Shown: piece by piece, positions 23,942 through 35,515 of the stretch | Position numbering within the stretch: position 1 is the first letter of the stretch | How the letters are laid out: the number at the start of each line of letters is the position of its first letter | Program-made: the position numbers and the translations under genes | NCBI GenBank assembly: GCA_029204225.1 | Contig: MU832021.1 | Span: 1 to 64,000 of the forward strand | Origin: Diphasiastrum complanatum | Lineage: Eukaryota; Streptophyta; Lycopodiopsida; Lycopodiales; Lycopodiaceae | Direction of reading: 5' to 3' | Length of the DNA: 64,000 nucleotides | Notes under the pieces: model-generated | Told to the model about the DNA's origin: nothing | Database searches by the model: none | The model's input: only the letters and a program-made list of their open reading frames with translations

Positions 23942-26042
23942 GAATATCCAACCATTACTCCTTTGCTTGCACAAGGATCATCCTTCTTTCTCGTTTCCAA
24001 GGGAATATGGACAAAGCATATACATACAAATACTCTAAGGTGTTCAACCTTAGGTTTCTTCAAATAGAGTGCTTCATATGGTGACTTTCCTCCAAGTGCA
24101 ACATGAGGGAGTCTATTGCAAAGATAGTTTGAACAATTGATGACCTCATCCCAAAAGTCTTTTGGCAAGGATGCCTCAATTCTAATGGTTTTGGCACATT
24201 CACACAGTGTCCTATTCTTTCTTTCAGCCACCCCATTTTGAGATGGTGTATATGCACAAGAAAACTCCCTTTTAATGCCTTCAAGCTCAAAATAATCATG
24301 AAATTTATTGGAAGTGTACTCACCACCTCCATCACTTCTAAGAATCTTGATTTTGTAAGAAAATTGCTTTTCAACTAGAGCTTTGAACTTTAGGAAATAG
24401 TCAAACACCATAGACTTTGAAGCTAGAAGATATACCCAAGTAAATCTAGTGAAATCATCAATGAAAGTTACAAAGCAAGTAGCACCACCCTTGCTCTTTG
24501 AAGATGAGAAGTGCACATCCGAGTGAATGAGCTCCAATGGATGTGTAGTCTTGATAGATGACTTTGAAAAAGGCTTCTTATGAGACTTTGATTCTGCACA
24601 TGGCTTGAAATTCTTGGAGATAAAATTAGGCAAGCCAATAACTTTGGCTTTCTTGACCATGGACACCATAGAATTATAGTTAGGATGTCCCAACCTTCTA
24701 TGCCATAGTTCCTCCAAAGACATATGAGTAGCAAAAGCACTATCACAAGAGTTAGCATACTCTTTGGGATCAAGCTTGTAGATTCCACCATATCTAGACC
24801 CAAATGCAAGGATCTCATCATGCTTCTTGATTGTACATGTATCAACATTGAAATTCACATCTAGTCCACTATCAAACAATGGCCCAACACTAATAAGATT
24901 TTTTGTTAACTTGGGAACAAAAAGTACATTAGATAGAGAAAGAACTTTTGATGAAGAAAGCTTCAAGGGAATGGTCCCTATGCCTTCAATAGCACACTCA
25001 TGATCATTTGCTGTGTAGATGGACTTCTTGAGCCCTTCATAAGGTGACATGGATGAAAAAGAATACTTGGAGCTACACATATGTGAGGAAGCTCCACTTT
25101 TGATATACCACGAACCATCCTTCTTGAAAGGTGATGAAGAAAAACTCGAGACCATAAGAGATCCCTCTCCATCACTTGCATGAGCATCTTCCTTCTCTTC
25201 ATTAGAAATGTTGGCTTGCTTGGATTGACTCTTTTTCTTGAAGCAATTGGTGGCATAATGCCCCTTCTTGCCACAAAAGAAACACTTGATGTTTTTCTTC
25301 TTCTTCTTGGATGTCGAAGCTTGAGAGGACTCATCCTCATCTCCTTTCTCCTTGGAAATAAGATTGTTTTTGCTTGAAGAGGATTGGTGTTGATTCTTAC
25401 TTCTTGTCTTGTGCTTGTCTTTGGTAAAGAGAGCTTTACCATCAATGTTGAGAGAAAGTCTCTCCATTTTTAAGAGTTTATACTCTTGTCTTGATTCTTC
25501 AGAAATAAGCACACTTTGGAGTGCTTCCAAACTTGGTAGCTCCTCCTTAATGGCAGGTTGTCATATTCCTCCTTTAACCCATTGAGTATGACTTGAAGAA
25601 GTTCATTTTGGTTGATGGAGTCTCTTATGCATGACAATTCTCTATGAAGGTCTTTAACTCTCAATACATAAGCTGAAGCACATTCATCACTTCTCTGTAC
25701 ACTTTGAAAAATTTGGTTTCTTAGTGTTAGAAGTCTAGAAGTATTCTTTGCCTCATAGATAGACTTGAGAGTATCCCAAGCATCTTTGGCATTAGTACAA
25801 GCACCAATTTCTCTTAAGATGTCATTTGAGACATTCATCTTAATATAATGCAGAGCCATCCTGGCTCTCTTTTTGTACTTTGGAATTTCTTGAGGAATTT
25901 GTGGTTCTTCTTCAATGCCAAGTACAATATCCATCACATCTTGTAGTATTAAGACAGATTCCATTTTAACCTTCCAAATTGAGTAATTGGAGGTTGACAA
26001 TCTTTCACTTGCTTCTAATAGAAAGACACCCATTGAAGTCAT
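23942..26042 (-). pseudogene. Copia-3 gag-protease-integrase
   Basis: Gag starts at 26042 (MTSMGVFLLEASERL, then SIWKVKMESVLILQDVMDIV). A frameshift at about 25560 splits it. The zinc knuckle is intact (CFFCGKKGHYATNC). The protease box reads WYIKSGASSHM: the catalytic Asp is Lys (codon AAA). Integrase has WHRRLGHPN and one Cys of the zinc pair (PCAES where the relative has CEEC), HSDVHF, RSDGGGEY and QNGVAERKNR, so the catalytic Asp, Asp and Glu remain. The frame ends in GVMVGYS and then runs into Copia-2 LTR sequence. Confidence 0.85.
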
Positions 26043-26690
26043 AAAGAATGATGAAAATAAAAAAAGATGGATGAAAGAATCTTATCTTCTCACTATAGGA
26101 ACCAATCAAGGGTACAAAACCAAATCCTATGTAAGACTAAGCAAAAAACTGTGAGATAGATCTCACTAGCTTGACAATCTCTCTAAAACAAGATTTGAAT
26201 CATAAAAAAAGATGAAGTATGACAAAAGTTATGGTTCTCTGAATTTCACACGTGTGAAATATTCCAAAAATGTCAAATTGACTCAAATACAATCTATTTG
26301 TATGAAACAATTTGCCTAGAACCTATAAATTTTGTCTAAACCACATATAGATGAGATTGGTCAACTTCTAGATGATTTTTGTGATCATTCAAGCAATAAA
26401 TGACATGTACTCACGATTTGCCACAGGTTTAGGCGCCCTACCTACAACTCTTCAAAAGTTTATAACTTTTGATTGGCTTATCCAACTGTCATGATTCAAA
26501 TTTCATCAAATTCTGCCATTTCTAGCTTTCTAGTGGGCTAATTTGCAAGAAATTTGGATCTAAGGTGAGAGAGAACCACCAATTTGAAAATGGGTAGATT
26601 TCACACGTGTCAACACCTGAAATTCCGTATAGTATCTGATCTGGCCCAATAGTATAGTTCAGATTTCAACATGAATGGAGGATCTAACAC
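26043..26690 (-). other. Copia-3 leader
   Basis: No coding frame. It holds a perfect 18-base palindrome ATTTCACACGTGTGAAAT at 26243-26260 and a partial copy, TTTCACACGTGT, at 26599-26610. No primer site was found before LARD-1 begins. Confidence 0.55.
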
Positions 26691-27292
26691 TAACATCTAT
26701 TAACACTAAGCATTAACACTACATCCATTAACCCTACTTCCATTAACCCTAAATCCACAACAATGATAGAAACTTACTCTTCTCTCTCTCCTTTTCTCTC
26801 TCACAAAAAGCATAAGAAATAGCAATCACAATAATGATCAAATCCAACAATTAGCAAAATCCAAAGAAAGCATGAGAAATGGAGGAGAAGAAAGGAAAAG
26901 CAAGGACATTCATCAATCCATTTCTATGGAGAACCAATCTGCTTTATTGAAATGTGGAAATGAACATGAGGAGCAACTCGAGTTGGTCTCTTTTTATAGT
27001 AGAGAGGAGGACCCTGGCCTCTGAATCCTATTGGTCGAGTTTTGCCTCTCAAATTTAAAAAAGTGTGGGAACCATCAAAATTGGAGGAAAACCCAACTTT
27101 ATTCACTAACTTGACATTTAGGCCCTGCGACATTAAAAGTCCCGCAAAAAGGCCTAAAGTCCTTTTATTAACATTCTAAACAATCAAATAACTATATGAT
27201 CATGGGGTTGGACCTACACACGCAGGGTGCCAAATCCCTCTCACTTATTAACTAGGGTTAGGGTTGCCTTGGGATCCGCAAACCCTCCAACA
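26691..27292 (-). repeat. 3' LTR of LARD-1
   Basis: About 602 bases, a direct repeat of 30173-30765. TATAAAAA lies on the minus strand at 26998-26991. A pyrimidine-rich CTCTCTCT tract near 26780 is the sort of sequence from which GA arrays can grow. Confidence 0.85.
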
Positions 27293-27342
27293 ATATCCCC
27301 CACCAAAACTGGTGGCGGTCCCACGACACCTGCAATATGCAA

Positions 27343-30156
27343 TTATTGGGAACTTTTATTGGCTTCGCGTCGAATCTTAGTTAAATGATACTGCACCTTC
27401 TTCATAAAGTCAAGGCGTGCAGTATTGAAATCCAAATTATGCGGTAGGAAACAACGGTGGGCTCCGGCAAGCCACTTGGAAGTTGTCCATGAGGTGAAGC
27501 GGGATTCCCAAGAGCCTCCCATCATAGCCGCACAGAAATACAGTTGAGCAATCGGTAGCTGATCTTTGATTTGTTCTGAGGCCATCGACTTATTTGGATC
27601 AAATGCCAGGGTAGGAAGGCAATCGTCCCATTTGGTTGCCACTGATGCCAACAGAGTTAGATCTTTTGCAAACATTGTCGATTGTCGCACCGGTGGATCC
27701 GGAGAGTGGACATACTCTCTCTGATATGTCTGTAAGGCCCGGTGGAAGTCCACTGAAATATTCCAGCTGTAAGGTTGGTGGATGATTGGCCAATTGGACG
27801 TATGGATGGTGATTTTATCCATAGCCAATCCCAAATCTTTCCATTTTTGTCTTCGTGGCATTGGCACGTAATAAGGATCTACCTGCAACTGGCGAGGGCT
27901 GGCGACGTAACTCCTGATTGATTCTGGAGTTTTCTCAAAAACCGTGATTCTCCATGCCGGCTGCTCTCCCAGTGCAGGTATTTTGTCCAATTCTTTGCCG
28001 GCCTCGATCATCTTAAATCTGAGAACCCATCCACCACGCGAGGACTCATGTGGATGCTGCTTTAAGAAGGTCTAGATCTGGTCCTCGATGTTGATGGGCC
28101 TTCTAAATAAATGGCTTGTCCTTGATGAGGATGGACCCGCTTGTACTGTCGGTATAGTTGGCGGTTGATCTGCTAGATCTAGAGCTCCCCCCTGGTCCAT
28201 GCTCGAATCAGCCCCTGTATTTATCTGTACAGCTTCTTGGCGCGAAGGGGAGAATTGCGGCATGACCGGGACGAGGATTTGTGGTCCGGCTTCCAACACT
28301 TGAGCAGCGGCTTTTTCATAGGCGTTGATGGTCTCTTTTGTCTTTTTCAACCTGGTTGAAGCTGCTCCTTTGAACCTATCAAAGCGGCCTTGGAATTCGT
28401 GAAGGTCCACTTTGTATGTTTCCACTTTCTTGAACAAATATGCAATCTCCATCGGTGTGACCGGATGGTCGGGTATTTGTGTTTGCAGATATGCATCACG
28501 CTCAAGGGTGGTCGCATCCAATTCACCTTGAAGCCGTGTGCGATCTTGTTCGGCCATTTGTAATTGCCCCTTCAGCAGCTACACTTGTTGCTTGGCATCT
28601 TGCACTGCCTTATCTACCTGATCCTGTGCGGTTGTCAGGGCATCTTGCAGGGAGCTGATGTAGGTTTCCAAGGGATCAGCTTGTTGCTGGGCCAATGTCT
28701 TTTCGCTTTCAGCCTTGTCTTCATGTTGCTTGGCTATCTTCACCTCTCAATCCAAGTGGACAATTTTTTGGCTGATCAGAGTGTTTTTCGATTCTAAAAC
28801 AGAGATCCTCTACTCCATTTCCTTTTTTTTATCCAGCATAGACTGGATCACTTGCCCAAGGACTGAAACTAACCCGATAGCATCACCAACATCGACAATC
28901 GTGGAGGTGGCAGCAGCAGGAGACCCTGTTGGTACTGTCCGTGGTAGGCGTGGAATAGGTGCCAAAGTCTCTTCTTCTTAAAAAATATCCTCGTCTTCAA
29001 ACCCTTCAGGCACCATGGCGTCGAACTGCTTTGGTGACTTGACAGCTGTGTCGACCTGAAGTGTGGCTGGGCTACCCTGTGTGGGTGGTTGCTAACTGGC
29101 ATCTTCGACACCAACAATAGCTTCATGGATATGCCCAAATCCTCTTCCAGGGGATTGGGGTTCAAAGGGTGCTGGGCTTTGGGGCATTTCAAAGATTTCG
29201 GTGGCCCCAAGGGGGTCGGAATCATCGAACATATCCATGAAGAACTGCGTATTGGGTGAAGTTTCTTCGGTGTGCGGGGGTGAGACGCCCTGGGCAGCTG
29301 TGATGGGAATGGTAGGCCCAATGGTCACAGACTATCCTTGTATGGGAGAAGAGGCGAGGGAAGCATCAGAGGTGAGGGAAATGAGAAGTTCAGTGCGAAC
29401 AGCAGCAGGGGGTGGAAGCGCAGCTGATGAGGTATGCCTAGTACGACGTCGTGACGTGGAAGGTGAGTAAGGAATTACAATCTCGCTGCGTGAACGATGA
29501 CAACTATGAGAACTTGAGGCCTAGTGAGATGACTCGGCTGGTGCTTCTTCGTAAACTGAAAGCACAGAATCCAGGTGGAAGCCATGGATTCTGTTTTCTA
29601 AGTGAGAAGCGGCTAAGAGAGACAATAGAGAACCAGCGACAAAATACTGCTTTGTATTGGCCTTAATAGCTCGCTTGAGCTCACCAGAAACGGTCTTGAA
29701 CCAGTTATATGGTTCAAGAGGGGCTTTGGCCAACTTGATGTGAGACTCCACTATCCTGTGAAGGATTTGAGATGTGATGCGGTCTTTCCTGAGGTTGCCA
29801 ACAATCAGGAAATGATTCAACAATTGGGCAGCGGCGTGGATGGAAGGCTCAGTGATGGCTTCCAGAAGGTAACCATCATTAGTCCAATGCAAATCGTTGG
29901 TGAGGTCAATGTATGGCTTGATGGCCTGTTTGGCGTGCTTGTGATTGGGTAAGGCGTGCGTACCGAATGCGGCCTCAGTGACGTGCACCTTGTGTGTGGC
30001 TCCTTCGAAGGTGATGTAAAACTTGGATTTCTCTTCCTTCCACGTACTGAAGGCAAGAGTGATGAAATCCATATTGATGCGTCCCGAAAAGTCTCTCTCA
30101 TGAATACCCATTGCAGTAAGTAGAGGCTCCGCAAGGGTCATCCACTGAGTGACCAT
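27343..30156 (-). pseudogene. LARD-1 ORF, 937 codons, eight nonsense codons, no frameshift
   Basis: All open segments lie in one frame. The stops are at codons about 212, 275, 355, 393, 449, 470, 526 and 695 (plus-strand starts 29521, 29332, 29092, 28978, 28810, 28747, 28579, 28072). N-terminal domain, residues about 1-210: WMTLAEPLLTAMGIHERDF, later FEGATHKVHVTEAAFG, HAAAQLLNHFLIVGNLRKD. An acidic, Pro-rich part follows, then a coiled coil (about 449-600; e.g. QDALTTAQDQVDKAVQDA), then a C-terminal domain (about 680-937) with LKQHPHESSRGGW, FEKTPESIRSYV and QLQVDPYY. LARD-2 shares the coiled coil and C-terminal domain. I do not recognise the family. The N-terminal part weakly recalls coding regions annotated as 'putative plant transposon protein'; a Gag-like RNA-packaging role is only a guess. 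The start was chosen as the first ATG after the LTR. Confidence 0.7.
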
Positions 30157-30172
30157 GCTTGTGCTAGGAAGA

Positions 30173-30765
30173 TAACATCCATTAACACTAAGCATTAACA
30201 CTACATCCATTAACCCTACTTCCATTAACCCTAAATCCACAACGATGATAGAAACTTACTCTTCTCTCTCTCCTTTTCTCTCTCACAAAAGGCATAAGAA
30301 ATAGCAATCACAATAATGATCAAATCCAACAATTATCAAAATCCAAAGAAAGCATGAGAAATGGAGGAGAAGAAAGGAAATGCAAGGACATTCATCAATC
30401 CATTTCTATGGAGAACCAATCTGCTTTATTGAAATGCGGAAATGAACATGAGGAGCAACTCGAGTTGGTCTCTTTTTATAGTAGAGAGGAGGACCCTGGC
30501 CTCTGAATCCTATTGGTCGAGTCTTGTCTCTCAAATTTAAAAAAGTGTGGGAATCATCAAAATTGGAGGGAAACCCAACTTTTTTCACTAACTTGACATT
30601 TAGGCCCTGCGACATTAAAAGTCCCGCAAAAAGGCCTAAAGTCCTTTTATTAACATTCTAATAACTATGTGATCATGGGGTTGGACTTACACACGCAGGG
30701 TGCCAAATCCCTCTCACTTATTAACTAGGGTTAGGGTTGCCTTGGGATCTGCAAACCCTCCAACA
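30173..30765 (-). repeat. 5' LTR of LARD-1
   Basis: About 593 bases, direct repeat of 26691-27292, lacking a 9-10-base piece present in the other copy near 27180. Element sense begins at 30765. Confidence 0.85.
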
Positions 30766-32341
30766 ATCAGATCTTGATGCATTTCTAAATTATAACATGC
30801 ATAAAGTTGATTTTTTATGTTGTAGATGATCTAGATGTGTAATCCAAATTGGCTAAAGATCATTTATGGATCAAATATGTTTTGATCTATGATTTTTCAC
30901 ATGGTATTAGAGTAGGTTGTAGGCCAAACTTGGAGGTATTACCAAATCTAGAAGTGGATTTGAGGGCGCCATAAATTCTTTGTGAACTTGGAGGCTCTAC
31001 TATCTCAAATCAAGCATTTTTCAGCAACATTGACTGGATCTTTGTGATATTATAACCATTTTAGGTCAAATCACTTGTAGATGGTTGATTTTTGAAACCA
31101 CTCAATGGATTTTGGAGACAAAAATTGCTCTTGGTTAAGAATCATACATTTCAATAGATGATATATCAAGATTCTAGCTTTTACATGTAGATTTTCCTTG
31201 ATTTAATATTTTGCAAGAAATAACCCTAAATTTGATAGGATATCTTGATTTTCAGGTCTCTGGACTTTTCAAGAGTGTGTTTCAATCTTAGGTGTTGGCA
31301 AAAGCTCATCACATTGTGTTTAGATCTATTGTGATCAAGAAATCAAGATTCTAGGCTCTAGGATTTGCTAGAAAGAGAGAAAAGGAGAGGCTAGAGTGTT
31401 TCCAAATATTTGTGATTTATTCTTGAGTTTCATTTGTTGATTTTCAAGAGAGTGCTAAGTGCATTGGAACAGGTTCAAAGAAGATCAAATCATTGCAACA
31501 TGGCACCTTAAGTAGCTTCAGGTTGGAAGGCAATGATAGACTTATCTCAATCAATTATTCTACTTGGAAGGTGAGGATGGAGTCCTTATTGGATATAAAT
31601 GAGTTGATGGAAATTGTTTTAGGTGTGGAGGAGAGACCTTTGGCACAACAATATCAATTGAGGTATGACAAGAGAGCTAAGAAGGCTCTACACATCATCA
31701 AGATGAATGTGACTAATGAACTTCTCAAGGAAGATGGTAAGTACATTACATTAAAGGAGGCTTGGGACTCTTTACAGAAGATTAATGACTCTAAGTCTAC
31801 ATCTAGAGTTCTAACTCTAAGAAGACAAATCTTTTCTTGTATGCAAAAGAAAGATGAAAGTGCTTTTGTTTAGAGGGTTAAAGCATTCAATGATGAGCTA
31901 GCATGTATTGATGAGAGCATTAAGGAGACAGAACTTGTTCAAGTTGTTCTTAATGGCTTGTTGGATGATCATGCTAATCTTGTTCAAAGTTTTGCTATTC
32001 AAAATTTTTTTCCAAGTATGGTCGATTTGCAAGAGATTTTGGTGAATGAGGAGTTTAGATTTCAAACAAGAGGTGGATCTACATCTACATCTCAAGTTGA
32101 TGGAGAGGATGCTATGTTCATCAAAGACAAATTCAAGGGCAAAGGCAAAGGCAAATGGTCAAGGGGTCAAAATCAAGGTGAGCCTTCCTCTTTTGTTAGT
32201 AAGAAGAAAGATAGGTCAAAGTTAAAGTGCTTCTATCGTGGAATCAAAAGGCATTTTGCTAGTGATTGCTACAAGAAGAAGAGAGATCAAGGTGAGAAGC
32301 AAACCGACCTTACAATTGATGAAGATGGTTTAATCCTCTGA
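30766..32341 (+). mobile_element. Copia-4: truncated Ty1/copia element
   Basis: The last 136 bases of an LTR (ending TGATTTTTCACA at 30901), a primer site TGGTATTAGAGT at 30902-30913 (two changes from TGGTATCAGAGC), a leader of about 590 bases and a gag that stops after the zinc knuckle. The LTR's left part is replaced by LARD-1. It is the same gag family as Copia-7. Confidence 0.82.
31500..32341 (+). pseudogene. Copia-4 gag
   Basis: The ATG at 31500 is one base out of frame with the rest. The main frame reads RLEGNDRLISINYSTWKVRM, then RPLAQQYQLRYDKRAKKALH. A TAG at about 31873 replaces the Leu codon of AFVLRVKA. The zinc knuckle is damaged: CFYRGIKRHFASDC has Arg for the second Cys and lost the Gly before His. 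The frame ends at 32341 with no protease. Confidence 0.82.
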
Positions 32342-32444
32342 AGTAGGTTGAATTCGATTTTTTATATGTTTTTTAATTCACTTCTTTAAAAACCTTGTTT
32401 ACTTTAAAGTCAATGTCACTTGAATCGAGTTGAACGTATGTAGT

Positions 32445-32760
<316 letters not shown>

Positions 32761-34018
32761 TGACAAAGCAAGACCAAACCCTTTGAAGCCTTTATTCATA
32801 AACCAACAAGGTACAGTAAAGTTGAAAAGTAAAATACAGTACAGTAAAGCACCATATAGCATAACCACTCTCAAAACGTCCACCATCCCACAACACAAAA
32901 CGTGCCACCATCCCACAACACAAAACCACACGAGTTAGTACAGTGGGGAAGACAGGTGTCATAGCTGAGCGTTAGTTGTTATCCATGTCCAAAAATAGTT
33001 ATACTACTTATCAGCATAAATAGCATTTTAAAGCATAGTCTAGTTTTCCCAAACACAAAGACGATTTTCTAGCGATAGGCCAAGCCCCTCAATTACCGTA
33101 TCAGGGCGAGTGCCATGCTGATCAATTTTTGGGCATTGGTCCATATTAGCTCATTAGGTTCTCAACAAAAGTATGAAAAGTTTTCACTGTATATATTGCT
33201 TATCGCTAAAAGAAATGGTGTGAACATGTGTGCACCTTAACTTTCGAGCATAGGTGGTGCTTGCAAAATCTGAAAACTGTTTGAAAAACTCATACCTGGA
33301 TGATTGTAGCACTGGTTTTTTGTGAGGATGCCATGTTTCGTCCCATGAGTGCTCTTTCCTTCCTTAGATTTAAAGTGTTCATAACGTTATTGTCAGTTAT
33401 TGTGAAAGCGATAGTAAGTACGTTAAGGAGAGCCTACCACTCATTGCTTATATAACAAGTCTGAAGCGGATGGTTTAATGTGCATACCTATGCAAACGCT
33501 TATAGCTTTATGGTTCGCAATCGAACCTAATCGAAAACGAAGATAGTAGTAATATTCGATGCTACAAAGAGTTCAAGTTTTATTTGTTAGTGCTTTTTTA
33601 AACACATTAGTATTCCCTTTGAAATAGCAGTCATTCAAAAGTATGATAGCAAAGCAGGTTACACCATGAGGTATACTAATCATAATCAGAACGTCACAGT
33701 GTCTGTGTTGTATCTTTAGTATAATAGCATGATACTACAATGGCTTTGTCTCTGGAGTATGTATGTAACCTTTTGTTTCTTATGGAACAACCACACATTC
33801 ATGTTGTTCTTTGAAGGATGGTAAAGCATATTGTAAACTATAGTTATTAAACCAAACTATCATCCTTTCATATCTATGATAAGGAGTTTGAATCCACACA
33901 ACCATTCAAGAGATAAGAAGTACTTCATCGTTGGTCATTATGAAGCTTTTGTCTCAACCTACCATATGTGATGCATACCTATCATTATCATGCTTTATAA
34001 AGTATGTGGAAGGAAACA
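32761..34018. other. Unassigned DNA
   Basis: No supported coding frame on either strand. The start (about 32761-32950) may continue the LTR fragment. Nothing else recognised. Confidence 0.4.
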
Positions 34019-34235
34019 TTGGTTCATCGCTGGTCCATCGCTAGACAACTTACCATATATATCAATTTTTTGAGTATTGTGCTCAAGATAAATCGCTGCA
34101 GGTCCATCGCTGGACAACAACTCATATATCACCAACAAGCTTATCCATATTTGAGCAAGCCTCATCGTTGGTCCATCGCTGGATAGCGGATAGTACTTTG
34201 AAGGAAATTTCATGCAACAAATGTGTATGAACCCT
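34019..34235 (+). repeat. Three ~71-base tandem repeats with TCCATCGCTGGACA core
   Basis: The core GGTCCATCGCTGG recurs near 34031, 34102 and 34173, each preceded by a second CATCGTTGG/ATCGCTG half and followed by ACAAC or ATAGCGG. Spacing is about 71 bases. A looser copy may lie at 33930. No coding role. Confidence 0.65.
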
Positions 34236-34636
34236 CACTAGACAGCGGATTCATACCATCATGTTTATCACCAGAAAGCTTGATACCCTTCATAAGTAGA
34301 AAAGAGATGAAAGCAAAGACATGAAACGAGCTGAACCACATACCGTAGAGTAGAAGCAGATGACTTCAAGCCAGGGAGGGCGCCACCTCTATCATGAGCA
34401 TAGCTTCCAACCTTCTTCTCACCGTATAGTAGAAAAAAATTCATTCGAGAACATGCTACATATAGTGGTTTCGTAGGAAGTATCGCGGAAACTCCCTTTC
34501 AGCCAAAATTGGTGGGAAAATATTTTTTTGAAAAGTATCAAATATGGTTGGGTTGGCAACAAAGTTTAGGACCATCAAATCACATATGTTTATTTTATAG
34601 CATGATCAAGGGTGGTAACTTTTGATAAAGAAGAGT

Positions 34637-34792
<156 letters not shown>

Positions 34793-34889
34793 CCACCAAC
34801 CGACCCGTAGCTAGTAAATCCCTTAGGGGGAAGTTAGCTCCCCGTAAGGAATAACTAACTGCCCACCATCAGACCTTTAATACATTGTG

Positions 34890-35515
34890 GTAGATCATAG
34901 GACAATCTTAGGAAAGTACTAGTCAAAAGCAGTTTGTTAATGATAAGGCAAAGCTTTTCCCTCATAAAACCATTTTTTTGAAAAGCGTCTAGCAATATTG
35001 CTATCTCTTTTATAAAAGTATCGTGATTGTTGCAGCAATATATAGCAGAAATAACCTGGGAGATAATTACTTTGTATGAGTTGTAGACTGGCCTATTAGA
35101 AGCCAGATGTATGTACTATAAGTATTGAAAAGGGAAGTCTCTTCTTTTATCAAACTTTGAGAGCTGATAAACACCAGTGGCAAGATTAAAAGTAATCAAA
35201 ATGTTCAAAAAAACTAGTGGTGTTTGCTTCACAAGACTTTTTTTCAATATCAAGAAATTCTAGAGGATAGATCCAGAAAGGGTTATCTAGTTTTCTAATC
35301 TGATTTTTATCCATAAACGCATCAATTGGGATTATTAATGAAGCAAATGTCATCAATATATCTAAATGAGTGACAGAAAACATTCATATCTTTTCTAAGA
35401 CCTAACTTGGCTAGTCTCTTAATAAATTGAGCTTCAAAGAATGCAAGATACCAGTTACACCAACTAGGTGAGCATGAAAAACCCATCGGTACACCACTAG
35501 CTAGGCTGACATCCT
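34890..35515 (-). pseudogene. Penelope-like element reverse transcriptase fragment
   Basis: In minus-strand order: GVPMGFSCSPSWCNWYLAFF, then EAQFIKRLAKLGL, then the catalytic box FRYIDDICFINNP, a frameshift, then FWIYPLEFLDIEKKSCEANT, another frameshift, then VYQLSKFDKRRDFPFQY, a stop, SNRPVYNSYKVIISQVISA and LDAFQKNGFMREKL. The RYIDD...NNP, IYP.E and D.R.DF.F...ISQ series is typical of Penelope-like RTs and not of copia, gypsy or LINE RTs. These enzymes copy RNA using a chromosomal 3' end as primer. No GIY-YIG endonuclease was seen; the (GA)75 array lies where downstream sequence would be. The match rests on remembered family motifs. Confidence 0.78.

Larger units (their letters stand above)
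23942..26690 (-). mobile_element. Copia-3: truncated Ty1/copia retrotransposon
   Basis: It reads right to left: leader (26043-26690), gag from 26042, zinc knuckle, protease and most of integrase, then a cut at about 23945 against Copia-2. RT, RNase H and both LTRs are missing. LARD-1 adjoins its leader at 26691 and may have inserted into it. Gag is of the same broad type as Copia-1 and Copia-7 but clearly diverged. Confidence 0.82.
26691..30765 (-). mobile_element. LARD-1: LTR element with a single unknown ORF
   Basis: Two direct repeats of about 600 bases flank 2.88 kb. In element sense each starts TGTTGGAGGGTTTGC, has a TATA box (TATAAAAA) and ends near GGATGTTA. By eye they differ at about 15 substitutions and one 9-10-base indel. 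A purine tract GGTGGGGGATAT (27304-27293) adjoins the 3' LTR. The interior holds one 937-codon frame and nothing resembling protease, RT or integrase, so it is non-autonomous. Only about 16 bases separate the 5' LTR from the ORF's ATG, so the leader and primer site seem deleted. I found no clear target-site duplication. Confidence 0.78.

Noticed and set aside
26924-30615. Nearly identical 69-codon minus-strand frames at 26924-27133 and 30406-30615
   Set aside because: They are the same part of the two LARD-1 LTRs, so their similarity reflects LTR identity rather than a conserved gene.
34890-35515. LINE (L1-type) reverse transcriptase
   Set aside because: The YIDD box is followed by NNP and IYP-E blocks and a D-R-DF-F segment, which fit Penelope-like RTs and not LINE RTs.
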